A stretch of DNA of 64,000 bases from Rhododendron vialii (taxonomy: Eukaryota; Streptophyta; Magnoliopsida; Ericales; Ericaceae). The stretch is from assembly GCF_030253575.1 (NCBI RefSeq), contig NC_080560.1:42981001-43045000 (forward strand), given 5' to 3'. Below the pieces are notes generated by a model, which made no database searches, had not been told where the DNA came from, and saw only the letters and a list, made by a program, of their open reading frames with translations. Position 1 is the first letter of the stretch; each line of letters starts with the position of its first letter. Shown piece after piece: positions 21,884 through 34,301 of this stretch. The translations under genes and the position numbers were made by a program.

Positions 21884-22790
21884 TTGGGTATTGCAACTCT
21901 TCATCATTTTCCAGCCGCACCTTCCTTTCCGTGTATTGTAACTCTTAATCATTTTCCACAATTGGGACCTTCAATAATTGAATCAGTCCAAATTACTTAT
22001 ATTGCTTTTCCATTTGGACATTGCACTTCATCATTTTCCACAATTGGGACCTCCAATAACTGTACCAGTCCAAATTACTTACTACTATATTGTCAGAAGA
22101 AGTGAAGATTTTTTGATTATTGACAAAATCATCAGCGTTTGTATGTTGAGTTTTTTTATTTTTGGTGAAAAGGTATTTTGGGTAATTTATTTTAGTTTAG
22201 TTTCTACACTCGAAGACTCAAAGAGTTGATTTGTGCATTTCGTCACTCCAGCTCTCGCAGGTAAAAATCGGACCAGGGAATGCTGCCAAGCACCCCGCTT
22301 GGCAACAGTGCCGAGCGGCCGATTCGGCCATACATCTCGGCAATCGACGGATCGGATCTTAATCTGAGCAACAGACGGTTCAAATTTCATTGCACTCAAA
22401 TTAGATCCAAACCGTCCATGCCAAGATGAGCGGTTGGATCGACTGCTTGGCATTACTTGGCAGCATCCCCGCGAAAGGATCTAATTAATCTAGGCAGCTA
22501 CATAGACATTTTGCTTTTAAGCGCCAGTCCATCTGGAGCGTGGAAAATGGATGAAGAGTTAGGACTTAGGACAGAGAGGCAAGGCCAGAAGAATACGAAA
22601 TGTTAAAGGCAAAAAGGTAAAGGAAGGTGGTGGTGCATTTCACATTCCTTTACAGATTGTATTTTCAAAGAAAAAAACTTCTTTATGGAGACTCGGTAAA
22701 GAAAGTACTTTTAACGGAGGTGAATTGACCCGTCCAAAAGTGTTTTGGGTGGTCCAGATTTTAAATGGCCGCATACCAAATGGTCTTCAC
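21884..22790. other. Intergenic DNA, no gene recognised
   Basis: Contains a GC-richer stretch (22250-22470) with inverted motifs GCCAAGCACCCCGCTTGGC and CGATCCGTCGATTGCC-like pieces, perhaps a further MITE. No coding signal was seen. Confidence 0.4.
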
Positions 22791-23732
22791 ATGACAGTTC
22801 TTGAGTTGTCCGTGGTTTCTTGAATTTCTTTCATGTCTTGCAAATGGCCGCATCTAATTAGTTTAGCCGGCAAGTGATTGGGCTATATTGGCATGTTTGA
22901 TTCTCCTATTAGATTATTAGAATGGCTTATGAATGCTGTAGAAACCTTACTTATTGGTATTTCGATGCAAGCATTACATGCTTGGGGTCAAGTAGTCCAG
23001 GAATGGAACACTGGAAAACAGTGAAAAATGTTATGAGGTATCTCCAAGGACGATATGCTTACTTATAAAAAGTCGGATCATTTGGATGTGATCAGATACT
23101 GTCTGACCGTTTTTTCATCATTTCTTCTAAAACCAATTAGTGGTAGGAAGAGTTTCAATTAAGTCTTTTATGACATTCGACATCGCACCCGCATGGTCTG
23201 GTTTTAGAGCCGTCGCAGGGAGTGACATTGTGTAACCAAATCCATGGGGGCACTCCGGATCCAACAGATACTTGGACTATAATTTTGCTGGTTGTCACGA
23301 TCCCCTTAAGGCCACCCAGACTAGTCCAAGCAAAGGCTTCTAGTCCAAGCTGGCTGTCCAATGATCTTCTCAAAACATATTTGTGGAAGTCTTTTCACAT
23401 TATGGCAAAATCTTCGAAACTCTTGAAACAAATCAAAAGGTTCAAACAATAAATAGTTTCTCCTACAAGGGCCCTTGTGGATCTTAAGTCTCCGACCCAA
23501 ATCAAAATTCATTAAAAAAAAAAAAGTGACTTTCACTTCAAGGATTCTTGTGGATATTGACCATCAAATGAAGACTACTCGATCATCATTGGAATATATA
23601 GAACTGCTATCCTTTTGGTCATTTTCTTAACTTGAGGGAGTAATCCATTAGTCAATTAGGCTGGGTTATACCCAGAACTATCATAAATATCTCCTCATCA
23701 TAGAACAATCTGTTGCTTCGTAACTGCCATTT

Positions 23733-23924
23733 GTGACCTCAATCGTCTTCACTACCAACAACAAAGCTTACGGACCATTTGGATACCACACACAAGGCGA
23801 TATTGCATTTGACTTTAAAATTGGAGGACACAAAAAATTTTGCGTTCATGGCACTTCAAACTTGTATTTATGTGCACTCTATTGGGGTCTACATGGAGCC
23901 GATGACGACTTTAAGCAATGTTAA
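23733..23924 (+). pseudogene. Jacalin-lectin exon 2 fragment 1 (D/E deletion product)
   Basis: The frame reads VTSIVFTTNNKAYGPFG then a degraded lectin fold. It matches lectin E exon 2 from 62164 onward. The DNA before it matches the far upstream flank of lectin D (59160-59305), so D, E exon 1 and the E intron are missing between. A roughly 4-base insertion before GCACTCTATTGG shifts the frame. The 3' flank ACTACCCGCTGTTGCAGC is interrupted by the copia element. Confidence 0.8.
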
Positions 23925-24011
23925 CATTCTTCAGGAAAATGTGAACATCAAAACTTAAAAGGTAGCTTTGCTCCCGGCCGTACTAAATAATTAACTACCC
24001 GCTGTTGCAGC

Positions 24012-24574
24012 TGTTAGTAATTTATTTTAATTAACGGGTATCTGTAATCTTAACATGGGGAGATTAATAAGTATTTAATATCATGGAGCTCGTAATATAA
24101 TTGAGATAAGGACGAGAGTGCAATTATAATTCTGTAGTGGGGTGAATTATAATTAGTGAAATAAGAAATATAATCTTGGTGGGATTAAGTTTTTTTATTT
24201 ACACTGGGAGCCCAGACTTATTACTCCTTAGGTCCCTATCGTAGCCCTATATATACACGTTATGCTCTCTAGGTCAGGATCAATGTTTTTCTGAAATTCA
24301 GTAAATAGAGGCAGACTTAGAGAGAGCAAACAGATCACGAAAGAGTCCACACTTGGTTCGTGTTCTAGACGTGCAGGGAATACGATAGAAGATCGTAAGA
24401 TACGGTCGAGCAGTATTCGTGGTTTATAGCAAGACGTGCTATAACAAGTTCAACCAGCGTTCGTGTCGCATGGAGTTGAGGTAGAACCCTAATTCCGCTT
24501 TATAGGGTTTTACAATTTTTGTTGTCTAATCTGTACGCGTCATTACTGGGTCTTGGGGATTCGGTTTCCCAACA
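24012..24574 (+). repeat. 5' LTR of the copia element
   Basis: It runs TGTTAGTAA to TTTCCCAACA, 563 bp, the same length as its partner. CCTATATATACACG near 24246 is a likely TATA box. Confidence 0.97.
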
Positions 24575-24575
24575 G

Positions 24576-24587
24576 TGGTATCAGAGC
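24576..24587 (+). promoter_or_regulatory. Primer-binding site, initiator Met-tRNA
   Basis: TGGTATCAGAGC begins two bases after the 5' LTR. It is complementary to the 3' end of plant initiator Met-tRNA, the usual primer of copia elements. Confidence 0.95.
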
Positions 24588-26109
24588 CGGTCGTAATCAC
24601 GCGTATGGATTAAACAGGCCATGTTGTCCGTAGGTTATAGAGAGTAGAACGTAGAACTGTGCTAACCTTTGTTTTGCAGCGTTCTTACCCAGCTATTATG
24701 GTCACATGATTTTTATTGGTTTTATGTGATTGGATCCCACGATAATTTTTTCGTGGTTATTGTTATTTATTGGGTACCACGATTATTTTTCGTGGTTGTA
24801 ATAATTAACGTAGCATGTGTTATTTATTGGGTGCCACGATTATTTTTCATGGTTGTAATAATTAACGTAGCATGTGAACTCCAATGGAGGCATAAGATCG
24901 ATATTTGTATGTTTCTTCGATTGTAATAGCATTTGACGGTTATTTGGAGATCGAAGATGGTAGATACAAAAGATTCAAGTTATTTGGCTCGCAACAGTTT
25001 TTTCCAGATTCGTAGGGTCTGATTGCAGGGCTATTTCGACCCAGTAAACATTGGAATCAGAAAATCTGTTCTTCACAAAAGTTGTAGATAATTGAATTTC
25101 GAATCCAACCCAATTTGAATCACTTCAATTGGAGGTCAGATGAAGAAGATATGGCCAAAATACTGAAGGCTGTGCAGTTTACGCGGGAATATGTTAAATC
25201 CGAAATTTCTTACCTAAGCACGGTTGGATTTTGGTTTTCTTGATTGATTCAAACTATCTAAATCTTCTACACAAGTATAGCCAAAGGATTTCAAGTTTGG
25301 AAGGACTCCTTATTGCTTAAGGATTTCAAGTTTGAAAGGATTCCTTGTTGCTCAAGGATTGCATCTTTGACCATAATAGTTGGGATGCATATTTTATTAT
25401 GTTTCCTAAATTATGTTTATGCATGTTTCTATGATTGTTTGCATATGTGATAGTTTACCAAAAATGGGACAACATGGTAATATATGGCTTTTGACCTAGA
25501 TCACGATTTTTTTGCAAACTTCAAAATTTTGATAACCCTCACAAATTTTTTTTTGAAATAACTAAGTGGGAGAGGGAGTTTATTTTTATAAATCCCACGG
25601 TCTCCATTACTAGTATGTAGATGATGTAATTAAATTTGTGTGATGGTTTTAGAACCTTCCCTCCCATCGGGCAAAATTAATTATGGCCTCATCGGTACAG
25701 ACTTCCTTAAAGGATAGGTCTATGATGATTGTTGTGTGAATTACTACACCATCTGAGGTAATTCATAACGGAACAATGGATCATGGGGCTAGGTAATTGT
25801 ATACACTTAGTTGTAAATAATAGTATCATCACCATCTGAGTCACTATTATTATTTATAGGACCGAAGTTATATTGGTTATTTAATTTTGCTTGGCACGGT
25901 ATAGTGTCTAGATAGTAAAATTAAAAGGTTGTGCCTATCTATACGAATGATAAAGAGTAGAGACTTCCCATCGAGGCATGCTCTTCACGGTGTGTAGGGT
26001 TGCTAATGTTTTTCTTTTAATATGTGGTAGAGGGAACCAATATTAAAATGAAATTCAAAATTTTTATTGCCCTTCATAATTGATTGTTATTTGATTCTCA
26101 GATTCAAAA
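24588..26109 (+). other. Copia 5' leader, non-coding
   Basis: A 1.5-kb leader between primer site and gag start. It includes a short direct repeat near 24765-24870 (TATTTATTGGGTRCCACGAT then TATTTTTCRTGGTTG). Confidence 0.8.
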
Positions 26110-29100
26110 ATGGGCTCTTTCAATCCACTTGCCATTATTCTCAAAGAAAATAAACTTACTGGACCAAACTATGTTGACTGGAAAAGAAACTTGAATATTG
26201 TGTTAACTGCTGAGGGCCACAAATATGTGCTATCTACGGCGTGCCCTCCTATACCTGAAGAAAATGCCACAGAACAAGAAGCAAAGCCTTATAAAGATTG
26301 GGTTAAGGCTGATGAGATGACGTGGTGTTATATTTTGGCTTCTATGTCGAATATATTGCAACATCAGCATCAAGCTATGGAAACTGCTTCTGATATGATG
26401 CTGAACCTCAAAGAAATGTTTGGGGATCATAATCGGGCAGCAAGGCTAGTTGCTATGAAAGAATTGGTGAGCATCACCCATGTTGAAGGGACCCCGATTA
26501 GGGATCATGTTCTAAAGATGATAGCTCTTCTTAATGAACTATAGATCTTTGGAGCTGAAATTGATGGGGAAACCCAGATCGATTTCGTTCTTAACTCACT
26601 GCAGTCTGAGAGTTTTAAGCAGTTTCACCTGACTAATTCTATGAACAAAATGCATTTATCTTTGGCGGAACTTCTTAAGGAACTCCAAGCAGCTGAGGGT
26701 CTTTTGGTTGCGAAGAAACCACCATCAGTGTTAGTGGCAGAGAAGGCTTCTACTTCTAAGCCGAAAGGCAAGAAGAAGCAGAATAAGTCTCAGAAAAAGG
26801 TTGTGGAGGCAGTTCATGCGCCTCAAGGTGGTGTGAAAAAGCCTACGGGCAAGTGTTTTCACTGCAAGCAAAAAGGACACTGGAAAAAGGAATGTCTGGT
26901 TTTTCTCAATAAAGTGAACAAACAAGGTAAATCTTTTTCACTAGTTGTTGAATCATGTTTAGCGGTGTTATCTACCAGTACCTGGTGTGTAGATACGGGA
27001 GCCACTAATCATGTTTGCAATTCATTGCAGGGGTTCCAGGAAACCAGAAGACTCAGTGATGGGGAGATTTATCTACATATGGGAAATGCTACGAGAGTGG
27101 CAGCAGTTGCAGTAGGAAATGTTTTTTTAAATTTTAGTAGTAATGGGAGTTTAATTTTGAGAGATTGTCTTTATGTTCCTACTGTTAGAAGAAACTTGGT
27201 TTCAGTTTCTAAGTTAATAAAGGATGAATATTTGGTTTATTTTAGCGACTCTGTGGTTATTAAGTTAAATAAACGTTTTATCTGTTCTGGTTCATTGGTG
27301 GATGATCTCTACATTATAAATCCTATATTTCCTACAGTGCAACTGCATGAATTGAATAACACTAATAATTTACCATGTAAGAGAAAAGAGCCTTCGAAAT
27401 TGAACCAAACGTATCTTTGGCACTTACGTCTTGGTCATATTAATCTGAATAGGATTTCTAGACTGGTTAGAGATGGACCTTTAGGTTCATTAGAAGTTAA
27501 GGAACTTCCAGTCTATGAATCCTGTTTGGAAGGTAAGATGACCAGAAGGCCTTTTTCAGCAAAAGGATATAGAGCCAAAGAGCCGTTAGAATTGGTTCAC
27601 TCTGATTTGTGTGGGCCTATGAATGTCCAAGCTAGAGGTGGTTTTGAGTACTTTGTCACTTTTATTGACGATTACTCAAGGTATGGATACATTTATTTAA
27701 TGCGCCGTAAGTCCGAATGCTTTGAAAAATTCAGGGAGTATAGGGCGGAAACGAAAAAGCGTTTGGGTAAATGTCTCAAGACACTACGATCTGATCGTGG
27801 TAGTGAATACCTCTTGGGAGAGTTTAGGGACTACTTGTCAGCTGAAGGGATTACATCCCAGTTGTCAGCTCCAGGTATGCCACAACAAAATGGTGTAGCA
27901 GAGAGAAAGAATAGGACTCTTATGGATATGGTAAGATCAATGATGAGTTATTCAGATTTACCAATTTCGTTTTGGGGACATGCACTAGAAACAGCAGCGT
28001 ATATTCTTAACTTGGTACCATCTAAGTCAGTACCATCTACACCCACAGAACTATGGACTGGGCGCAAACCTAGTCTCCAGCATGTTCGGGTTTGGGGTAG
28101 TCCAGCACATGTGCTGAATGGGAACGCAGATAAATTGGAATCGAGAACAGAAGTTTGCTTGTTTGTGGGGTATCCTAGAGGAACGAGAGGTGGACTGTTT
28201 TATAGTCCTGCGGATAAAAAGGTCATTGTTAGCACTAATGCCCGGTTCTTAGAAGAGGACTATGTGATAGACCACAAACCCAGAAGTAAAATTGTTCTAG
28301 AAGAATTGAGAGGAGAGAGACCGGCACAAACTTCTTTACCACCAATAGTGCAGGAGGAAATGCCACAAGAGATATTTGTAGAGGCACCTATTGACACATC
28401 GATACCTCGTCGTAGTAGGAGGGTTACTGTTCCACCCAGTCGGTATACGTTGTTGGGAGAGTCTTTTGAAATGATCCCTGATGATCAACATGCTGAACCT
28501 TGTAACTACAATGAGGCACTTCAAGATAAAGATGTGGAACTTTGGCAAAAGGCTATGAATTCAGAGATGGAGTCTATGTACTCTAATCGGGTCTGGGATC
28601 TTGTAGAACCACCTGAAGGGATTAAACCCATTGGATGCAAATGGATCTATAAGAAGAAGAGAGGGGCGGACGGGAAGGTGCATACCTTCAAAGCTAGGCT
28701 TGTTGCTAGGGGTGTTCAAAAAAACCGCCCGAACCGTAGAACCGATCCGATCCGGACCGAACCGTCTTATTTGGTCAGGTTCTGCGGATCTACGGTCAGG
28801 TTATGGTTCCAAAAAAATAAGAACCATTAATTTTGGTTCGGTTATTGGTTTTCAATTAATGAACCGTGGTTAAAATCGAACCGGACCGTTTAAAACTAAA
28901 ATAATATAGATATACATATGTGTGTGTAGTTAAATAAGTATTTGAATTTGGTAGGTTAATCTTTTCCTTACTAAACTTAATTTATTTAGAGATGAAATTT
29001 CATTTATTAGGAAAACTTTTATTTTCCTCCTTCCTTTCTTATTTCAACAGATTATCTTGTTATTTCTTTAATTTTATGAGTTCATATTTTGTGAATAAAT

Positions 29101-30663
29101 GTTTGGATGCTTATTGGATAGAACCGGAACCGGACCAAAACCGAACCGGTCTTGCGGTTAGGTTCTGGTTAGGTTCCATGCATATACTGGTTAGGTTCTG
29201 GTTCTCAATTTTCTAGAACCGTTTGAAATGGTTCGGTTACTGGTTTTCTAGAGAACCGGACCAATCCGGACCGTGTACACCCCTACTTGTTGCGAAAGGG
29301 TATACTCAGAAAGAAGGGATCGACTATGAGGAAACTTTTTCGCCAGTAGCCATGCTTAAGTCCATTCGGATTCTCTTATCCATTGCGGCTCATCTCGATT
29401 ACGAGATTTGGCAAATGGATGTAAAGACCGCGTTCCTTAATGGAAATCTGGATGAGTGTATCTATATGGTGCAACCAGATGGATTCATAGCAAAAGGTCA
29501 TGAGCACATGTTGTGCAAGTTTAAGAAGTCTATTTATGGGCTTAAGCAGGCATCTAGATCTTGGAACATTCGTTTTGATCAAGTAATCAAGTCTTTTGAT
29601 TTTGATCAATGTCTGGATATATGAATCATGTGTGTACAAGAAGCGCAACGGAAAAGTTGTAGTGTTTCTAGTACTATATGTCGATGATAGCCTGCTCATC
29701 GGAAACGATGTGGGAGTGTTATCTTCAGTGAAAGTGTGGTTATCCGGCCAATTTGAAATGAAGGACTTAGGAGAAGCTGGTCACATCTTAGGGATTAAGC
29801 TTATACGAGATTGCAAGAATAGGATGTTGGGCTTATCACAAGCTACTTATATTGATGTCATTCTAGCCCGTTTTAGCATGCAAGATTCCAACAAAGGGTT
29901 CCTCCCTTTTAGACATGGAATCAATCTATCCAAGGATTAGTGTCCTAAAACACCTGAAGAGATGGAAAAAATGAAGGCAGTTCCTTATGCCTCGGCAGTA
30001 GGAAGCCTTATGTATGCTATGTTGTGTACTAGACCTGATATTTGCTTTGCCGTTGGCATGGTTAGCAGATTTCAGTCTAATCCAGGGCAAGAACATTGGA
30101 CTGCAGTGAAACACATACTCAAGTATCTAAAAAGAACTAGAGATCATATGTTGGTGTTCCAATCAGATAGTCTGGTACCTCATGGGTACACAGACTCAGA
30201 TTTCATGTCAGATAGAAATTCCAGAAAGTCTACCTCAGGATATGTGTTTACATTGGGAGGTGGAGCCATAAGTTGGAGGAGTATCAAACAATCTTGCATT
30301 GCTGATTCTACCATGGAGGCAGAGTATGTGGCAGCTTCTGAAGCAGCCAAGGAGGCTGTTTGGCTTAGAAACTTTTTGTTGGATCTGAAAGTGGTCCCTT
30401 CAGTGCAATCAGCCATTACACTCTATTGTGACAATAGCGGTGCAGTTGCTAATTCGAAGGAGCCAAGGACTCACAAGAAGGGCAAACACATTGAGCGTAA
30501 ATATCATCTGATTCGAGAGATCGTACAGAGAGGTGATGTTGTTGTGACCAAGATTGCATCAGCGAATAACCTGGCAGATCCTTTTACGAAGAGCTTACCA
30601 GCTAAGACTTTTGATAGTCACGTAGAGGGAATGGGAGTGAGATGCATGGCAGTATGGTTTTGA
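26110..30663 (+). pseudogene. Copia gag-pol, interrupted at four places
   Basis: ATG at 26110 opens gag (UBN2-type capsid, KLTGPNYVDWKRNL). A TAG at 26542 interrupts it, and the same frame then continues. The zinc knuckle CFHCKQKGHWKKEC is near 26854. Protease follows with CVDTGATNHVC near 26989, then integrase with an HxxxGH zinc site (WHLRLGH) and DD35E core residues (FIDDYSR, LRSDRGSEY, PQQNGVAERKN). Reverse transcriptase is split by the hAT element at 28707; its catalytic YVDD lies near 29676. A roughly 4-base TA-rich insertion near 29617 shifts the frame, and a TAG stands at 29938. RNase H ends at 30663. Not able to make a functional polyprotein. Confidence 0.95.
28707..29285. mobile_element. 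hAT-type MITE nested in copia reverse transcriptase, TSD CTTGTTGC
   Basis: A 579-bp insert begins TAGGGGTGTTCA and ends TGTACACCCCTA, inverted termini typical of hAT MITEs. CTTGTTGC flanks it on both sides (28699-28706 and 29286-29293). The interior is rich in GGACCG / CCGAACC motifs in both orientations. The two duplication copies stand in the same codon phase of the flanking pol halves, so the element is the cause of this break. Confidence 0.95.
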
Positions 30664-31409
30664 GTCTTAGTGGGAGTTTGTTAGGAGATTATGTAAAAGT
30701 TATGTTTTTATATGATGGATTAATATTTAATTATTAATCAGTTTTATCCATTTTTGATGAGAATCTTTTATGGGCAATATTTGCATGATATTTTTGTATG
30801 TTGTGCATGTGTGTCTTTTATTCTACATAGTAGATAATCCAGTGTGTAGAGTACGGCTTACACACAGAAGATTGGATCATCGGTTCTTGTGGAATATAAG
30901 TTATGATTCACAGTCTTAGATGGAATTTGACACACCATCGGTAGGACTGTAGCACAATATTTTAGTAGGTTTTTCTTGACTACAGGGAATGGTATTAATT
31001 CCAACTCATTGTGCTAGTATACTTTGTGTGTATTGAACGGGACCGTATTGAGGTAATTGTCTTTATACTAACTTTATAAGACAATTGGAATCTCATGGTT
31101 ATTATGAATGCTTATGCTCTTAATCCAAAGATAATTATTAGAAGTATATATTTAATGTTGTTGACTTTGATTCATTAAAGAGTGAGATCTTTATACGGTC
31201 AATAGTCTCGATGAGTTGGGTAGCAACATTATGTATATGACAACTATTAATTATTAATGGAATCCACGTCCCGATAGGGATTGATGATACCCCTTGAGTA
31301 AGCTTATAAGTTTCGATTATGTCAAACCCTGCAGGTTGATATTTGTATCCGACATATCGAATAAGTTAAGCGAATAGTCTCACGTTAAGATGTTGATTAA
31401 GTGGGTGAT
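30664..31409 (+). other. Copia 3' untranslated region
   Basis: Non-coding DNA between the RNase H stop and the 3' LTR. The purine tract next to the LTR is AAGTGGGTGAT (31399-31409). A second, stronger-looking AGTGGGAGTTTGTTAGG lies at 30670-30686, resembling a polypurine tract plus LTR start; it may be a relic border. Confidence 0.7.
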
Positions 31410-31972
31410 TGTTAGTAATTTATTTTAATCAACGGGTATCTGTAATCTTAACATGGGGAGATTAATAAGTATTTAATATCATGGAGCTCGTAATATAATT
31501 GAGATAAGGACGGGAGTGCAATTATAATTCTGTAGTGGGGTGAATTATAATTAGTGAAATAAGAAATATAATCTTGGTGGGATTAAGTTTTCTTATTTAC
31601 ACTGGGAGCCCAGACTTATTACTCCTTAGGTCCCTATCGTAGCCCTATATATACACGTTATGCTCTCTAGGTCAGGATCAATGTTTTTCTGAAATTCAGT
31701 AAATAGAGGCAGGCTTAGAGAGAGCAAACAGATCACGAAAGAGTCCACACTTGGTTCGTGTTCTAGACGTGCAGGGAATACGATAGAAGATCGTAAGATA
31801 CGGTCGAGCAGTATTCGTGGTTTATAGCAAGACGTGCTATAACAAGTTCAACCAGCGTTCGTGTCGCAGGGAGTTGAGGTAGAACCCTAATTCCGCTTTA
31901 TATGGTTTTATAATTTTTGTTATCTAATCTGTACGCGTCATTACTGGGTCTTGGGGATTCGGTTTCCCAACA
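31410..31972 (+). repeat. 3' LTR of the copia element
   Basis: 563 bp, TGTTAGTAA to TTTCCCAACA. It is followed by GCAGC and then lectin E-type 3' flank. Confidence 0.97.
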
Positions 31973-32425
31973 GCAGCAGCTAGCAGATTGTGTTGATATT
32001 TGTCTATCTAGTTTTCGCAGTACATTTTTTGAAGTCCAAGGACAGTGTTTCCACCCTATATATGTATTTTATGGACTGCTACCAAAACTTTGAGTAGAGG
32101 ATCGAGGCAAAATGTTGTTTTGTATTTTGGTGGTGTCAGCTGAGAGTGATCAAGGCAAAATGTTGTTTTGTATTTTGGCGGTGTTAGGTGAGAGCTATTA
32201 CTACTACGAAAAACATGAAAAATGAGAAAGGAAAACAAAATTTGAAAACAATAACGAGGAAACCAATAAGTTTGCAACTACGAATCCAAGAAAGAAGCAA
32301 TGGAGCTACCCCTTCCATTTTGGAAACCTTTCTGCCAGTTGTTCTATATGTGAAAGAGCAAAATACTTGAAACACTTGTCAAGGCAGTTGAATACAAAAA
32401 TGCGGGGGAAGTACAGAGATCCGTA

Positions 32426-32808
32426 TGTAGAAACCTTACATCCATCTCAAAATCAATTGGCAATGAGTAGAGAGATCCCAGATGTTATTAAGTGATCACC
32501 CATTCCACTCCCAAGCAATGTGAGATTCATTTCCTTAACATCCCCCCTCACGTGCAGCCGCGTTTGAGGTCTGTCACGTGTGGCCACTTTTTGGGTCCTA
32601 TCATCGTGCAGCATTTTTGCTAGTCTGTCATCGCGGGGTGTGGATTGTAAATTTTTTAAAATGTGGGTGGAATGGGCCCCGCTCTGATACCATGTAGAAA
32701 CTTTATATCCATCTCAAAATTAATTGGCAATGAGTGGAGAGGTCCCAGATGTTATTAAGTGATCATCCATTCTACTCCTAAGCAATGTGAATTTATTTCC
32801 TTTTAACA
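32426..32808 (-). mobile_element. Complete TRIM, TSD CCGTA
   Basis: LTRs at 32426-32540 and 32693-32808 have the same sequence family as at 6926 and 11914. CCGTA flanks both ends (32421-32425, 32809-32813). The duplicate block shows the empty site GATCCGTACACATTTGT at 48874, so it inserted after the segmental duplication or was never in the right copy. Confidence 0.95.
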
Positions 32809-32813
32809 CCGTA

Positions 32814-33649
32814 CACATTTGTAGCTAAAGCTGTCATATGACTACTCAGTCTCTTTTAAGTACCACAAAGATCATTGATGCAGGAAATAGTAGCGCCACG
32901 TGGGTAGGGCAAGCCCCACCCGAAGGGTATCAATCATACATCAAACGTTCGCGGTCTTGACAAAATCAAACCGTCACTTTTCATATGGAAGAAGTAAATT
33001 CAAAGGGTATCAACCAACACATCAAACGCTTGTAGTCTTGGCAAAATCGAACCATCACTTTTCTTGTAAAAGAAATGAGGAAGTGTCATTGAAAGGCTAT
33101 GACACAATTGTAAAGCAGTACTTTAGAAAAACATTCCTCGGGGAAGGCACCTGTAAAGCAAACCTCAAGCAAAAACATACTCCACAAAAATGCTGCTTTT
33201 CGTTTTGCAAAGCAATGCGTTATGCTTTTTATATATGGAATGATTTTCACACTCCCCATTTAGTCATTCACATTTTTTTGTTTTTTTTGTTTGTCTTTAT
33301 CCACTTAAATTGACTATTTTGCCCTTAAATTAGTACACTTTTTTCGCACATTCAAGAGCAATATTATAAATTCATGTGAATAAAAGCAAAAAAAAAAGAA
33401 AAGAAAAGAATGTAAGTGACTAAAAGGGGGTGTGAAATTCATTTTCCTTTATATAAAGAAAAAAGCAGGCATTCCTCAGGGAATGCACCTGTAAAGCAAT
33501 GGTCAAGCAAAAACCTAGTACTCCACTAAACTAAAATGTTGCTTTTTGTAAAGCAATGCGTTATGCTTTTTATAAAGAATGAAGAGTAAAGCAGGCATTA
33601 GGTATAGAGCTGAGTTTCCACTAAACTAAAAAGGTTGAAGAGAGAATTT
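32814..33649. other. Intergenic DNA of unit 1
   Basis: Contains a tandem pair of about 80 bp (GGGTATCAAYCAWACATCAA...CACTTTTC) at 32927-33075; the duplicate block has one copy at 48989. No gene is supported despite an incidental 137-codon frame. Confidence 0.6.
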
Positions 33650-34215
33650 CGTTTTGCCCCTATTAATTTAAAAAAATTTGCATTTGTTAGTTTTGCACCA
33701 AATTTTTATGAATTATTGGTTTGTCTCAACGAGAGGAATCCAAAAGTAAAAAATATGACATTACACACATTTTTTGAAAATATCCAAGAAAAAATTTAAA
33801 AAAAAAAGTCATACTCCCTCCGTCCATTTTTTATAGTCCAGTATTTCATTTTGGGCTGTCCCTTAATAAGTGTCCATTTTGTAAAGTTAGAGGGTAAAAG
33901 TTTGTGAATTTTTCATTTTGCCCCTAAAAGTAGATTTCTTTTTGAAAAGTTAGTGAGTAAAAATGTAATGATGATGTTTCCATAGAGGGTAAAGAGGAAA
34001 AGTGGAGGTAAAAGTTGATGTGAAATGTGTAATGATGATATTTTTTTAATAAGTTGGAGTTACGAAGCGGGACAATTAAAAAGGGACGGATGGAGTAATT
34101 TTTATTTTTTCGATTTCTCTCATCGAGACGGATCAATAATCCATAAAAGGATGGTTCAAAAGTAAAAAACGCGATTTTCTTTTTTTCAATAAAGACAAAA
34201 CAAATTTTTTTTCTC
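33650..34215. mobile_element. Fold-back element carrying a nested Stowaway MITE
   Basis: The outer arms (TTTGCACCAAATTTTTATGA / TCCATAAAAGGATGGTTCAA and GTCTCAACGAGAG / CTCTCATCGAGAC) belong to the family at 12413. A Stowaway occupies the centre. The whole region is absent at the matching point of the duplicate block (near 51063). Confidence 0.65.
33814..34095. mobile_element. Stowaway MITE, 282 bp, TA target
   Basis: CTCCCTCCGTCC at the left and GGACGGATGGAG at the right, flanked by TA. These are standard Tc1/mariner Stowaway termini. Confidence 0.9.
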
Positions 34216-34301
34216 ATTACAACTTTTAGATTAGTGGAAACACCCTTTTAATCATATTAACCATAGTTTATAGATATACCTAATGGGGTTGATGCCACAC
34301 C

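Larger units (their letters stand above)
24012..31972 (+). mobile_element. Ty1/copia retrotransposon, full length but defective, TSD GCAGC
   Basis: Two 563-bp LTRs flank a 6.8-kb interior with a Met-tRNA primer site, gag, protease, integrase, reverse transcriptase and RNase H. GCAGC is repeated at 24007-24011 and 31973-31977. The unoccupied site GCTGTTGCAGCAGCTAGC is intact at 48272 and 62430. The LTRs differ at about eight positions by eye (about 1.4%), so insertion is recent. Coding breaks are an in-frame TAG in gag (26542), a 579-bp hAT insertion (28707-29285), a frameshift near 29617 and a TAG at 29938. Confidence 0.97.

Noticed and set aside
24669..24926. 85-codon hydrophobic frame in the copia leader
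   Set aside because: It comes from a short direct repeat in untranslated DNA, with no match to gag and no domain.
32900..33313. 137-codon plus-strand frame
   Set aside because: It crosses a local 80-bp tandem duplication. The duplicate block does not keep it open and no domain is recognised.
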